Origin: JBBAAS01 sp041658125
GTDB taxonomy: Bacteria > Patescibacteriota > Microgenomatia > UBA12405
DNA length: 31,181 nucleotides
Direction: 5' to 3'
NCBI GenBank assembly: GCA_041658125.1
Contig: JBBAAS010000006.1
Span: forward strand, 1 to 31,181
Shown: positions 21,242 through 28,778 of the stretch, in pieces
Numbering within the stretch: position 1 is the stretch's first letter
Layout of the letters: every line of letters starts with the position of its first letter
Notes under the pieces: model-generated
Databases searched by the model: none
What the model saw: only the letters and a program-made list of their open reading frames with translations
Told to the model about the DNA's origin: nothing
Made by a program: the position numbers and the translations under genes

Positions 21242-21934
21242 ATGAATCGAGGAAGTAAATTATTGGTGCTGGTTTTGGTAGGGATGATGATGGTGGCTGG
21301 GAATGTGAAAGCAGCTTGGGCGGGTCCGAAACTAACTTTAACACCGACGACAAAAGAAGTTAGTATAAATGATACTTTTTCAGTGGTGGTCGGAGTAGCT
21401 TCGGGGACGGAAAAGGTTTTGGGAATAGACTTATGGATGGTGTTTGATGCCTCAAAATTGGAAATAACATCGGTTGATGCGGTTTCCTCTCCAGCTTTTC
21501 CGTTTACGATGGGAGACAAAAATATAGATAATGTAAAGGGAACACTAATGCTACCATTGATGCCGCAGTCGAGTAGTGGTTTAGCAGCTGAAGTAGCTAA
21601 TGGAGGGTTGGTGACGGTGAATTTTAAAGCTAAGGCCAATGGAACTGCCAGCTTTAGTTTTACTTGTGAAAGCGGGTCAATGAGCGATACCAATATTCTA
21701 AAACCTGATGTGACGGATGTGGTCGATTGTACTGCTAACGATAGTGGCTTGTATACGATTAAAGTGGCGAGTAGCGGGGGCGATGATGGTGGTAGCACTG
21801 CAGCAGCAACGGCAACGCCGGTTCCTACTTCTTCAACCACGTTACCACAAACCGGAGCCGTGGAAAATACAATAATATTGTTGGTGGGAGCGGTGTTGGC
21901 GATGATATTGGGAGTGACAGTCATAAAATTATGA
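21242..21934 (+). CDS. Cohesin-domain surface protein with LPQTG sorting motif
   Basis: A 230-aa protein: a signal peptide (1-27, ending KAAWA), a cohesin domain (about 30-173) with the family's opening LTLTPTTKEVSINDTFSVVVGV and VLGIDLWMVFDASKLEITSV, a Gly/Ser/Thr-rich linker, LPQTG (201-205), then a membrane helix. It is the clearest cohesin in the window. LPQTG fits a sortase sorting motif, but only about three residues (IKL) follow the helix and they hold a single Lys, shorter than the usual basic tail. No sortase gene is present here. ATG at 21242 follows the previous stop by 2 nt; the downstream gene overlaps by 4 nt. The gene is in the surface operon. Confidence 0.75.
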   Translation: MNRGSKLLVLVLVGMMMVAGNVKAAWAGPKLTLTPTTKEVSINDTFSVVVGVASGTEKVLGIDLWMVFDASKLEITSVDAVSSPAFPFTMGDKNIDNVKGTLMLPLMPQSSSGLAAEVANGGLVTVNFKAKANGTASFSFTCESGSMSDTNILKPDVTDVVDCTANDSGLYTIKVASSGGDDGGSTAAATATPVPTSSTTLPQTGAVENTIILLVGAVLAMILGVTVIKL

Positions 21935-22602
21935 AAGGTGGGATAAATGTAAAAACGATTATCGTTTTGGTGATACTTTTATTGGTAGGAGTGTTGGGTG
22001 TTTTGGGGGTAAATACGGTAAGAACTTATATCGGTGGGGCGTCGGCGGATACGGAGCCAAAGAATGTAGTGGCGGCATCCGGTGAGGACGGGAAATCGGC
22101 GGCGGTGAGCTGGACTTCAGACAAACCATCAATGGCAGTAGTGGAATACGGAACGACTCCGGCGAGCCTACTTTTAAGAGCAATAGAATCAAGTGAAGCT
22201 ACGGATCATCAAGTGAGTTTAACTCCGTTGAAGTCCGGAACGAGCTATTATTTTCGAATTAGAGTCGGAGAAGAAATTTTTGACAATAGCGGAATTCCAT
22301 ATTCTTTTAAGACGAAAGCAGTAGAAGTAAAACCAACCCCGACGGTGGTACCGACGATAACACCGGTGTTAGGGCCGACGGGAGCAGTGACGACTAGTTG
22401 TGACAGCAAGACCGATTACAACAAAGATGGAGTGGTTAATTCTTTGGACTATATAGCGTGTTTAAAATCGGGAAATAAAGCAACGGGAGCGCCGGCTTCG
22501 ACGGCTTCTGGGAGTAAATGTCCGGCTGGGGTGGACTTTGATAAGAATGGGACAGTTAATAGTATTGATATGATTAGGTGTTTACAAAGTAACAACAATT
22601 AG
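21931..22602 (+). CDS. FN3-like and dockerin-containing surface protein
   Basis: A 223-aa protein with an N-terminal membrane or signal segment (about 8-27), a beta-sandwich of the fibronectin III or purple-acid-phosphatase N-terminal kind (about 40-128: AAVSWTSDKPSMAVVEYGTT, LKSGTSYYFRIRV), a Thr/Pro linker (KPTPTVVPTITPV), and two calcium-loop repeats, DYNKDGVVNSLDYIACL (162-178) and DFDKNGTVNSIDMIRCL (201-217), a split type I dockerin with a longer linker than usual. It overlaps the cohesin gene by ATGA. Adjacent cohesin and dockerin genes suggest the products bind each other on the cell surface. Confidence 0.72.
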   Translation: MKGGINVKTIIVLVILLLVGVLGVLGVNTVRTYIGGASADTEPKNVVAASGEDGKSAAVSWTSDKPSMAVVEYGTTPASLLLRAIESSEATDHQVSLTPLKSGTSYYFRIRVGEEIFDNSGIPYSFKTKAVEVKPTPTVVPTITPVLGPTGAVTTSCDSKTDYNKDGVVNSLDYIACLKSGNKATGAPASTASGSKCPAGVDFDKNGTVNSIDMIRCLQSNNN

Positions 22603-22604
22603 GG

Positions 22605-22610
22605 TAAAAT
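22605..22610 (+). promoter_or_regulatory. -10 box of rpsU operon
   Basis: TAAAAT beginning 3 nt after the stop of the dockerin gene. The start of transcription would be near 22617, giving a leader of about 33 nt that contains the Shine-Dalgarno site at 22631-22639. Confidence 0.45.
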
Positions 22611-22630
22611 AGCGCTTACGTTTAATAAAA

Positions 22631-22639
22631 AAGGAGGTG
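22631..22639 (+). promoter_or_regulatory. Perfect extended Shine-Dalgarno of rpsU
   Basis: AAGGAGGTG is complementary to the 3' end of 16S rRNA over nine bases, the best ribosome site in the window, although the gap to the ATG (10 nt of mostly T) is a little long. In Flavobacteria, whose mRNAs mostly lack such sites, rpsU alone keeps a strong one and is autoregulated through the anti-Shine-Dalgarno; the parallel here is an inference. Confidence 0.7.
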
Positions 22640-22649
22640 CTTTTTTTGA

Positions 22650-22868
22650 ATGTCGATCATTGTTACTAAGAATAAAGGTGAATCTAAAGATGATGTAATC
22701 GGGAAATTTCGCCGGTTGTGCATGGAAGAGGATATAACCGAAGAGGTTAAAAAGAGAACAGCCTACCAAAAACCGTCGGAATTGCGGTATGCCAAAAAGA
22801 AAATTATTCTTTGGCGAGAAAAATGTCGCCGCCGAGCTAAAAAATCAAGACGCCATGTGGAAAGATAA
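22650..22868 (+). CDS. rpsU: 30S ribosomal protein bS21
   Basis: Small basic protein that sits near the anti-Shine-Dalgarno at the 3' end of 16S rRNA and assists initiation. The 72-aa sequence matches the family well: MSIIVTKNKGESKDDVIGKFRR, then ITEEVKKRTAYQKPSELRYAKK and a basic tail KCRRRAKKSRRHVER. The length is typical. It is the first gene of rpsU-yqeY-ybeY; yqeY overlaps its 3' end by 14 nt. Its perfect Shine-Dalgarno site contrasts with the leaderless genes around it. Confidence 0.94.
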   Translation: MSIIVTKNKGESKDDVIGKFRRLCMEEDITEEVKKRTAYQKPSELRYAKKKIILWREKCRRRAKKSRRHVER

Positions 22869-23286
22869 AATAAAAGAAGAAGCCGTAACGGCCTTGAAAA
22901 ACCACGACCAGAAATTGGTCGATGTTTTGAGGTACCTGGTGTCGCTCATTGATAAAAGAGGATTGGCTTTACCACCGGAAAAAATGACGGAAGCTGAAGA
23001 AATAGCGGTATTGCGAAAAGAGCTGAAAAATAAAGAAGAATCAAGAGAAATGTTTTTGAAGGCCGGTCGGCAGGATTTGGTTCTGCAGCTTGATTTTGAA
23101 ATTGAAGTGGTTAAAAAATATCTGCCAAAGGAAATGGATGAAGTAGAATTAAGAAAAGTTGTGGAAACAGTGACGGCAGAGACGGAAAAAAATTTTGGCA
23201 TAGTGATGAGGGAAGTGATGAAAAAAGTGGGTGGTCAGGCAAGCGGAGAAGCAGTAGCCAGAATTGTGAAAGAAGTAATTGGCTAA
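22855..23286 (+). CDS. yqeY: GatB/YqeY family protein
   Basis: A 143-aa protein of the GatB/YqeY family, related to the C-terminal tRNA-interacting part of amidotransferase GatB; the exact role of stand-alone YqeY is unknown. MWKDKIKEEAVTALKNHDQKLVDVLRYLVSLI matches the usual YqeY start, followed by EEIAVLRKELKNKEESREMF, the family's LDFEIEVVKKYLPKEMDE and VGGQASGEAVARIVKEV. ATG at 22855 is chosen, as an upstream ATG (22789) would add 22 residues that simply overlap rpsU. The rpsU-yqeY pair is conserved in many bacteria. Confidence 0.88.
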   Translation: MWKDKIKEEAVTALKNHDQKLVDVLRYLVSLIDKRGLALPPEKMTEAEEIAVLRKELKNKEESREMFLKAGRQDLVLQLDFEIEVVKKYLPKEMDEVELRKVVETVTAETEKNFGIVMREVMKKVGGQASGEAVARIVKEVIG

Positions 23287-23287
23287 T

Positions 23288-23650
23288 ATGAAAAACCGGA
23301 TTTTGATTAAACATCCCAAAAACTGGGGATTGGATGAAGCGTTGACGGAAAATTTGACCCAAAAAATTTTGGTTGATTTTGGCTATGGTGCCGGAGTTGA
23401 GTTGAGCCTTCTGTTTGTTGGTCAGGATAGAGCGAAAAAAATGAACCAACAGTATCGACAAAAGGATTATATTCCACAAGTTTTAGGATTTCCGATGTCA
23501 AAGAAAGCCGATGTTGACGGAGTAATCAGACTTGGGGATGTAGTTATCTGTACTAAAAAATTGAAATATGAGGCAGTTTTTCAAAAAAAGACAGTCGAAC
23601 AAATTTTGGCAGAATGGTTGAAGCATGGAGTTGAAAACCTTTTGAAATAG
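23288..23650 (+). CDS. ybeY: YbeY-like protein lacking the zinc-binding end
   Basis: YbeY is a zinc endoribonuclease needed for 16S rRNA 3'-end maturation and ribosome quality control. This 120-aa version has the N-terminal part and NQQYRQKDYIPQVLGFPM plus GVIRLGDVVI, which match the family's MNxxYRxxDxPTDVLSFP and GDIxI blocks. The usual end, HGxLHLxGYDH with three His ligands, is reduced to KHGVENLLK: His113 remains, the second His is Asn, and the protein stops before the third. No alternative frame supplies the lost end. It may be inactive or act with a different metal site. Start ATG 23288 follows the yqeY stop by 1 nt. Confidence 0.7.
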   Translation: MKNRILIKHPKNWGLDEALTENLTQKILVDFGYGAGVELSLLFVGQDRAKKMNQQYRQKDYIPQVLGFPMSKKADVDGVIRLGDVVICTKKLKYEAVFQKKTVEQILAEWLKHGVENLLK

Positions 23651-23658
23651 TTTTCGTG

Positions 23659-23664
23659 TAGAAT
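23659..23664 (+). promoter_or_regulatory. -10 box of dnaX (leaderless)
   Basis: TAGAAT ends 6 nt before the ATG at 23671, which decides that start over in-frame GTG and TTG codons at 23665 and 23668. Confidence 0.6.
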
Positions 23665-23670
23665 GTGTTG

Positions 23671-25167
23671 ATGGCAGTTTTCCACTTAAAATATCGGCCC
23701 CAAAAGATAGATGAATTGGACGTGGAAAGTGCGGCCAAAACTTTAAAAAAGGTTTTAAAAGAGAAAGACAGACCGCAATCATTTTTGTTTACCGGACCAA
23801 AAGGAGCAGGAAAAACCTCGGCGGCCAGAATTGTAGCGCAGGCGGTAAATTGCCTTGATCCGGAAGGAATAGAGCCGTGCGGGAAGTGTAAAAATTGCCA
23901 AGAGATAGGGAGCGGCAGAAGCTTGGATATTTTGGAAATTGATGCGGCATCAAACCGGGGAATAGATGAAGTTCGGGAGTTAAAGGATAAGGTATTTTTA
24001 CTGCCGACCAATTTGAAGATGAAGGTTTTCATTATTGACGAAGTTCACATGATGACCAAGGAGGCGTTTAATGCGCTTTTAAAATTGATAGAGGAACCGC
24101 CAAAACATACCATGTTTATTTTATGCACGACTGATCCGGAAAAGATTCCGGAGACAGTAATTTCGCGACTATTTAGGGTAGATTTTGCTAAGGGAACTAA
24201 GACGGAGCTGAATCGGGCCCTGCAAAAAATTGTCAAAGGGGAAAAAATTAAGATTTCGGATGAGGCAGTGGAACTGATATTGGCCGCTAGTGACGGTAGT
24301 TTCCGGAATTTACACCGAATGTTTAACGAGATAGTAATGAATTTGGGCAAAGAAATTGAAGCAGCCGAGATTAATAAATATTTCTCTCAAAGAGAGGGAA
24401 GTTACACAGCGGAGGAATTGGAGAAGGATTTGGAAAAAGGGGAAGCGAAATTAATTTTACGAAAGCTGGAAGAGATGGCAAAAATAGGCGGTGATTTTAA
24501 GAATTTCAGAGAGAAACTGATTTTGTATTTTCAAAATAAATTATTGGTAAATTTTGGAGTGGGGGAAGGTCACTCCCAAATGGGGGTGGAGGCACTTAAA
24601 AAGTGGCTAGGTTTGTTGATTGCCGCCGGAAGACAGGAAAAAGAAGTGGAAATAGGCCAATTGCCATTGGAGCTGGCGGTAGTGGAATTTTTGGGAGAAA
24701 GTAAGTTGCCGCCGGTATCTAAAAAAAATGAAGAAGTTAAGGAAAAGATTAAAGAGGAGGTTAAGGAAGAAGTTAAGATTACTATGGCGGGGGTTTGTGA
24801 TTTGGGTCGGATTGAAAAAGAATGGGGAAAAGTATTGTCGGCAGTTAAACCATTTAATCATTCGGTGGAGGCGTTTTTGCGAGCGGTTAGGCCAAAAAAA
24901 ATTGAAGGAAAACAATTATTAGTTGAGGTTTTTTACCCATTTCACAAGGAAAGATTGGAAGAAAATAAAAATCGGGCGATAGTGGAAAAAGGACTTTTAC
25001 AGGTTTTCGGAACGGAGATAGCATTTGGGTGTGTGTTATCAAAAGACAAAAAAGAGCCACTGGTAATAAAAAACGATACACCGATAGAAAAAGTAAGCGA
25101 AGAATTGGCCAAAGAAGAAAAAAAGGAAAAAGATTTATATGAAGTGACAAAAGAAATATTTGGTTAA
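23671..25167 (+). CDS. dnaX: DNA polymerase III gamma/tau subunit
   Basis: Clamp-loader ATPase that opens the beta clamp at replication forks. In the 498-aa protein: Walker A GPKGAGKTS (42-50), four zinc-binding Cys at 61, 70, 73 and 76, Walker B IIDEVH (121-126), FNALLKLIEEPPKHTMFIL typical of DnaX, and the SRLFRVDF block in place of SRCxxF. A domain III region follows, then a Lys/Glu-rich linker (about 350-372) and a C-terminal domain that is tau-like in position. It starts a set (dnaX, ybaB, recR) conserved in many bacteria. A second promoter sits in front of ybaB. Its size suggests one form, but a programmed gamma/tau frameshift was not looked for in detail. Confidence 0.92.
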   Translation: MAVFHLKYRPQKIDELDVESAAKTLKKVLKEKDRPQSFLFTGPKGAGKTSAARIVAQAVNCLDPEGIEPCGKCKNCQEIGSGRSLDILEIDAASNRGIDEVRELKDKVFLLPTNLKMKVFIIDEVHMMTKEAFNALLKLIEEPPKHTMFILCTTDPEKIPETVISRLFRVDFAKGTKTELNRALQKIVKGEKIKISDEAVELILAASDGSFRNLHRMFNEIVMNLGKEIEAAEINKYFSQREGSYTAEELEKDLEKGEAKLILRKLEEMAKIGGDFKNFREKLILYFQNKLLVNFGVGEGHSQMGVEALKKWLGLLIAAGRQEKEVEIGQLPLELAVVEFLGESKLPPVSKKNEEVKEKIKEEVKEEVKITMAGVCDLGRIEKEWGKVLSAVKPFNHSVEAFLRAVRPKKIEGKQLLVEVFYPFHKERLEENKNRAIVEKGLLQVFGTEIAFGCVLSKDKKEPLVIKNDTPIEKVSEELAKEEKKEKDLYEVTKEIFG

Positions 25168-25170
25168 TGG

Positions 25171-25176
25171 TAAAAT
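25171..25176 (+). promoter_or_regulatory. -10 box of ybaB-recR (leaderless)
   Basis: TAAAAT ends 5 nt before the ATG at 25182, 4 nt after the dnaX stop codon. Confidence 0.55.
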
Positions 25177-25181
25177 AGATT

Positions 25182-25448
25182 ATGTTTGATAAAGCCAAAA
25201 TGCTTATGCAGGTGATGAAGTTAAAAAAAGAGGTGGAAAGCGGGAGCTATGATACCGATGAAGATGGAATTGTGGTGAAGCTTGGAGGTTTTATGGCGAT
25301 GGGGGAGCCAAAGATTAAAACACTGATTGTTAACGGAGTGGAAAATAAGAAACTGTTGGAAGTAATTAATAAAGCTTTAAAAAAGGCAGCTGAAGGATCA
25401 ATGAAAAAGATGAAAGAACAGGGTGAAGGATTGGGAGGAATGGTTTAA
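25182..25448 (+). CDS. ybaB: YbaB/EbfC family nucleoid-associated protein
   Basis: A small DNA-binding protein thought to act as a nucleoid or gene-expression modulator. The 88-aa product has the family layout: N-terminal helix MFDKAKMLMQVMKLKKEVES, a beta sheet (GIVVKLGGFMAMGEPKIKTLIVNG), and a C-terminal helix EVINKALKKAAEGSMKKMKEQ. It is a little shorter than the usual 100-110 aa. It lies between dnaX and recR, the conserved order, and recR begins 9 nt after its stop. Confidence 0.9.
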   Translation: MFDKAKMLMQVMKLKKEVESGSYDTDEDGIVVKLGGFMAMGEPKIKTLIVNGVENKKLLEVINKALKKAAEGSMKKMKEQGEGLGGMV

Positions 25449-25457
25449 CGTGGGATT

Positions 25458-26063
25458 ATGGCTGAATTGCCAAAAGCGATAAGAGATTTAATTTTAAGTT
25501 TGGAGAGATTGCCGGGGATTGGGCCAAAAAGTGCCAGCCGGTTGGTATTTTATCTTTTAAACACACCGGAGGCTTATGTGAATGATTTGGCGGCGGCGTT
25601 TTTGAGAATTAAAAAGGAGGTAATGATTTGTAGTGAATGTTTTTCGGTAAGTGAAGGAGAAAAATGTAATATTTGTCGGGATCAAAAAAGAGACAAGAAT
25701 GTTATTTGCGTAGTTGAAAGGCCGATTGATGTAATGGCGATTGAAAGTGTGGGTGGATATCAGGGGGTATACCATGTGCTGGGAGGAGTGTTAAATCCGT
25801 TAGAACATGTTGGGCCGGAAGAGTTAAAGATTACTGAATTACTAAATAGAATTAAAAATAGTGAAGCGACTGAAATTATTCTCGCTATGAATTTGACCAT
25901 GGAAGGGGAGGCGACAGCTTTGTATATTAATAAAAAAATTGAAGAAAGCGGAAAAAAAATTAAAGTCAGCCGGATAGGAAGCGGACTACCGATGGGGGCT
26001 GATTTGGAATTTGCTGACAGAGGAACGTTATCAAGAGCAATGGAAGGGAGGAGAGGGATATAA
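25458..26063 (+). CDS. recR: Recombination mediator protein RecR
   Basis: Works with RecO (and RecF) to load RecA on single-stranded gaps. The 201-aa protein is full length: helix-hairpin-helix LERLPGIGPKSASRLV (15-30), a zinc finger with Cys58, Cys61, Cys70 and Cys73 (CSECFSVSEGEKCNIC), a Toprim domain with VVERPIDVMAIE and LAMNLTMEGEATALYI, and the closing SGLPMGADLEFADRGTLSRAMEGR. It is cotranscribed with ybaB. ATG at 25458 has no clear Shine-Dalgarno site and no -10 box. The stop TAA overlaps the start of the next gene. Confidence 0.95.
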   Translation: MAELPKAIRDLILSLERLPGIGPKSASRLVFYLLNTPEAYVNDLAAAFLRIKKEVMICSECFSVSEGEKCNICRDQKRDKNVICVVERPIDVMAIESVGGYQGVYHVLGGVLNPLEHVGPEELKITELLNRIKNSEATEIILAMNLTMEGEATALYINKKIEESGKKIKVSRIGSGLPMGADLEFADRGTLSRAMEGRRGI

Positions 26064-26563
26064 TGAAACAAATTATCGGAGATGTAGTTAAAGGGCTGGT
26101 AAAAATTGGGGAAGAGACGGGAAAAGAGATGGTTTCGGAGGCGGCAAAAATCGGAGAGACAATAATAAGCGGAGAAGAACTTTTAGGAGATATTAAGCCG
26201 ATGACAGAGGAAGAAATGGCTAAAAAAAAGATGGAAGAGGAGAGAAAAAAACAAGAGGAGTTACAAAAATTAAGGTTACAAATGCAGGAGAAGGGAAGGA
26301 ACGTAGAGGAGGAAGTTAGACAAATCAGAGAAGAAAAGGAAAAAGAAGAACAACAGGAAAAACAAAAAGAGATGGAAGAAAAAAGAAGAACGGCGGAAGA
26401 GCAACAAAAGCAGGCGCAAGCAGGAGCGGAGGAAATGACAACTTCAACTAATCCGGCGAAGCAGAAAAAATCAAGAGGAAGTGCCTTTGTAAATAAGAAA
26501 AAACAACAACCGGACCAATCACAACTGTCGCAAACGCAAGAGTTTAAGGGGAAAATAGATTAG
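26063..26563 (+). CDS. Highly charged coiled-coil protein, function unknown
   Basis: A 166-aa protein. Residues 1-45 are an amphipathic lead (IIGDVVKGLVKIGEETGKEMV); 48-130 are a Lys/Glu/Gln heptad-rich helix, very likely coiled coil (KKMEEERKKQEELQKLRLQM); the C-terminus is Gln/Ser/Lys-rich and disordered. Proteins of this kind occur as conserved hypotheticals in CPR genomes, but I cannot name a family with certainty. ATG at 26063 overlaps the recR stop and follows GGAGGAGAGG (26047-26056), a strong ribosome site. It ends 16 nt before cysS. There is no signal or membrane segment. Confidence 0.7.
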   Translation: MKQIIGDVVKGLVKIGEETGKEMVSEAAKIGETIISGEELLGDIKPMTEEEMAKKKMEEERKKQEELQKLRLQMQEKGRNVEEEVRQIREEKEKEEQQEKQKEMEEKRRTAEEQQKQAQAGAEEMTTSTNPAKQKKSRGSAFVNKKKQQPDQSQLSQTQEFKGKID

Positions 26564-26568
26564 TGGGA

Positions 26569-26574
26569 TATAAT
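26569..26574 (+). promoter_or_regulatory. -10 box of cysS (leaderless)
   Basis: A perfect TATAAT ends 5 nt before the ATG at 26580. It decides that start over an in-frame TTG at 26574, which lies inside the box. Confidence 0.65.
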
Positions 26575-26579
26575 TGAGT

Positions 26580-27959
26580 ATGATTAAGTTTTATAATACG
26601 GCGACCAGAAAAAAAGAAGAGTTTAAGCCGATAGAAGAGGGGAAGGTGGGGATATATAGCTGTGGACCGACAATTTATTGGAATCAGCATATCGGCCACA
26701 TGTATGCTTATACCCAATGGGGAACGATGGTAAACTTTTTGCGGTATATTGGGTATGAAGTTAAATGGGTGATGAACTTGACTGATGTGGGACACTTAAC
26801 TTCAGACGCGGATTCCGGTGAAGATAAAATGGAAAAGGGAGCAAAAAGAGAAGGATTATCGGTTTGGGATATTGCCAAAAAATATGAAAAACAGTTTTTA
26901 GATAGTTTGGATAAATTTAAGATAAAAAGACCGGATGTGGTTTGTAGGGCGACTGAACATATAGAAGAACAGATTGAATTAGCTAAAAAAATTGAAAAAA
27001 ATGGTTATACTTATACGACTAAAACGGGATTGGTATTTGATACTTCAAAGTTTGTTGGCTATGCCAAATTTGCAAATTTAAAGTTAGAGGAAATGGAATC
27101 GGGGGCAAGAGTAGAAGTTGATAAAGAAAAAAAACATCCGTGGGACTTTTTATTATGGGTAACTAATCAACCGGATCATATAATGAAATGGGATAGTCCG
27201 TGGGGAGAGGGATTTCCGGGATGGCATTTGGAGTGTACGGCCATGTCAACAAAGTATTTAGGAGAAACATTTGATATTCATACCGGAGGGATTGAACATA
27301 TCGGAGTTCATCATACTAATGAAATTGCCCAGGGATGTGGCGCTTTTGGACACAATACGGCAAATTTTTGGATGCATAACGGTTGGTTAACATTAAAGGG
27401 CGGCGAAAAAATAAGTAAGAGTTTGGGAAATGGTTACACGGCAGAACAACTTGAAGAGATGGGATTTGATCCGTTGGCTCATAAATATTTAGTGTTGACT
27501 TCGAACTATCGGAAAGGTTTGGAATTTTCTTTGGATTCTTTAAAAGCCAGCCAGACGGCTTTATTTAAATTAAGAAATTTAGTGGTGAATTGGCCGGAAG
27601 GGGGAGAAGTCGACAAAAATTATCGGGATAAATTTATTGAATTACTATCCGATGATTTGCAAGTGCCCGAGGTATTGGCATTGATTTGGAAGCTAACTAA
27701 AGATGAAAAAATTAAGGATGAGGATAAAAAGGCAACGATTTTGGATTTTGATAAAGTTTTGGGATTGGATTTGGCTAAAAAACCAGAAAAAGAAATGATT
27801 CCCAGTGAAATTATAAAATTGGTTGAAGAGAGAAAAACGGCGCGAAAAAATAAAGATTGGGGAGAGTCGGATCGATTGAGAGGAAAAATAGAAAAGATGG
27901 GTTATACGGTAGAAGACGAAAAAGATGATTGTAAAATTAGAAAGATCATGGTAAGCTAA
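26580..27959 (+). CDS. cysS: Cysteinyl-tRNA synthetase
   Basis: Charges tRNA-Cys; class I enzyme. The 459-aa product has the zinc-site Cys and HIGH-like motif in YSCGPTIYWNQHIGHMYAY, the second zinc Cys in GWHLECTAMSTKYLG, His and Glu ligands in IEHIGVHHTNEIAQ, and KISKSLGN in place of KMSKS. The family's usual GGxDLxFPHHENE is replaced by GGIEHIGVHHTNE, a variant form that still keeps the metal ligands. The C-terminal anticodon-binding region is helical. The rpsF gene follows after 7 nt, so cysS-rpsF-ssb-rpsR may be one transcript. Confidence 0.94.
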   Translation: MIKFYNTATRKKEEFKPIEEGKVGIYSCGPTIYWNQHIGHMYAYTQWGTMVNFLRYIGYEVKWVMNLTDVGHLTSDADSGEDKMEKGAKREGLSVWDIAKKYEKQFLDSLDKFKIKRPDVVCRATEHIEEQIELAKKIEKNGYTYTTKTGLVFDTSKFVGYAKFANLKLEEMESGARVEVDKEKKHPWDFLLWVTNQPDHIMKWDSPWGEGFPGWHLECTAMSTKYLGETFDIHTGGIEHIGVHHTNEIAQGCGAFGHNTANFWMHNGWLTLKGGEKISKSLGNGYTAEQLEEMGFDPLAHKYLVLTSNYRKGLEFSLDSLKASQTALFKLRNLVVNWPEGGEVDKNYRDKFIELLSDDLQVPEVLALIWKLTKDEKIKDEDKKATILDFDKVLGLDLAKKPEKEMIPSEIIKLVEERKTARKNKDWGESDRLRGKIEKMGYTVEDEKDDCKIRKIMVS

Positions 27960-27966
27960 TTCGTTT

Positions 27967-28266
27967 ATGAAAGGAAATAAAAATTTATACGAAGTGATAC
28001 TGGTGCTGGACGTCAGAACTGATGAAAAAGAAAAAGAGGACGTTTTGGCCAAAGTTACCGGCTGGTTGGAGGGAGTTGCGGGCAAGGTGACGAAAAAAGA
28101 TCATACCGGAGGCAAAGCTTTAGCTTATAAAATTAAAGGTCAGGACAAGGGTGATTTTTGGACGTTGGAAGTTGAGGGCGAGAAGCCATTGAAATTAAAA
28201 GAAGTAAGTCTATTTTTAAACAGAGAAACAAAAATTATACGTTATTTAATTTTGAAAAGGAGATAA
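27967..28266 (+). CDS. rpsF: 30S ribosomal protein bS6
   Basis: Binds 16S rRNA central domain together with bS18. The 99-aa product fits the family: NLYEVILVLDVRTDEKEKEDVLAKV at the N-terminus, the KKDHTGGKALAYKIKGQDKG loop, and FLNRETKIIRYLILKR at the end. ATG at 27967 has neither a Shine-Dalgarno site nor a convincing -10 box, so it is probably expressed with cysS. The order rpsF-ssb-rpsR is highly conserved in bacteria. Confidence 0.93.
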   Translation: MKGNKNLYEVILVLDVRTDEKEKEDVLAKVTGWLEGVAGKVTKKDHTGGKALAYKIKGQDKGDFWTLEVEGEKPLKLKEVSLFLNRETKIIRYLILKRR

Positions 28267-28267
28267 A

Positions 28268-28768
28268 ATGCCAAGTCGATGTCTTAATCGAGTCATGTTA
28301 ATAGGTAATTTAACCCGAGATCCGGAACTTCGGTATACCCCCGGAGGAATGGCAGTAGTGTCGTTTGGGTTGGCAACTAACCGGGTTTGGGTGACCAAAC
28401 AAGGTGAAAAAAAAGAAGATGCCCAATTTCACCGGATTGTAGCTTGGAATAAACTAGCCGAGCTTTGTTCTCAGTTATTGGCTAAAGGCCGAAGGGCTTA
28501 TGTCGAAGGCAGAATCCAGTATCGGGAAATTGTTGATCAACAGGGAATGAAAAAACAGGTTTCAGAAATCGTGATTGACGATATGATTATTTTGGATAAT
28601 AAAAACCGAGAGATGGGCGATCGGCCCGGAGCTGAACCGGTAGCTGGAGTTGGGACTGAAGAGCAATCGGGAACGATAGAAGATATCGTGATTCCGGATG
28701 AAATGGTGGGGGAGGAACCAAAGGCTCTGGAAAAAACCGACCAGAAGAAAGAGGAAATGCCTTTTTAA
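28268..28768 (+). CDS. ssb: Single-stranded DNA-binding protein
   Basis: Coats and protects single-stranded DNA and recruits partners. The 166-aa protein has an OB-fold (1-105) with NRVMLIGNLTRDPELRYTPGG and FHRIVAWNKLAELCSQLLAKG, an acidic linker, and the conserved tail ending EMPF, the partner-docking tip (compare DDDIPF). Start ATG 28268 is preceded by AAGGAG (28257-28262), a good ribosome site that overlaps the rpsF end. It lies between rpsF and rpsR, as usual. Confidence 0.95.
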   Translation: MPSRCLNRVMLIGNLTRDPELRYTPGGMAVVSFGLATNRVWVTKQGEKKEDAQFHRIVAWNKLAELCSQLLAKGRRAYVEGRIQYREIVDQQGMKKQVSEIVIDDMIILDNKNREMGDRPGAEPVAGVGTEEQSGTIEDIVIPDEMVGEEPKALEKTDQKKEEMPF

Positions 28769-28778
28769 ATAAACCAAT

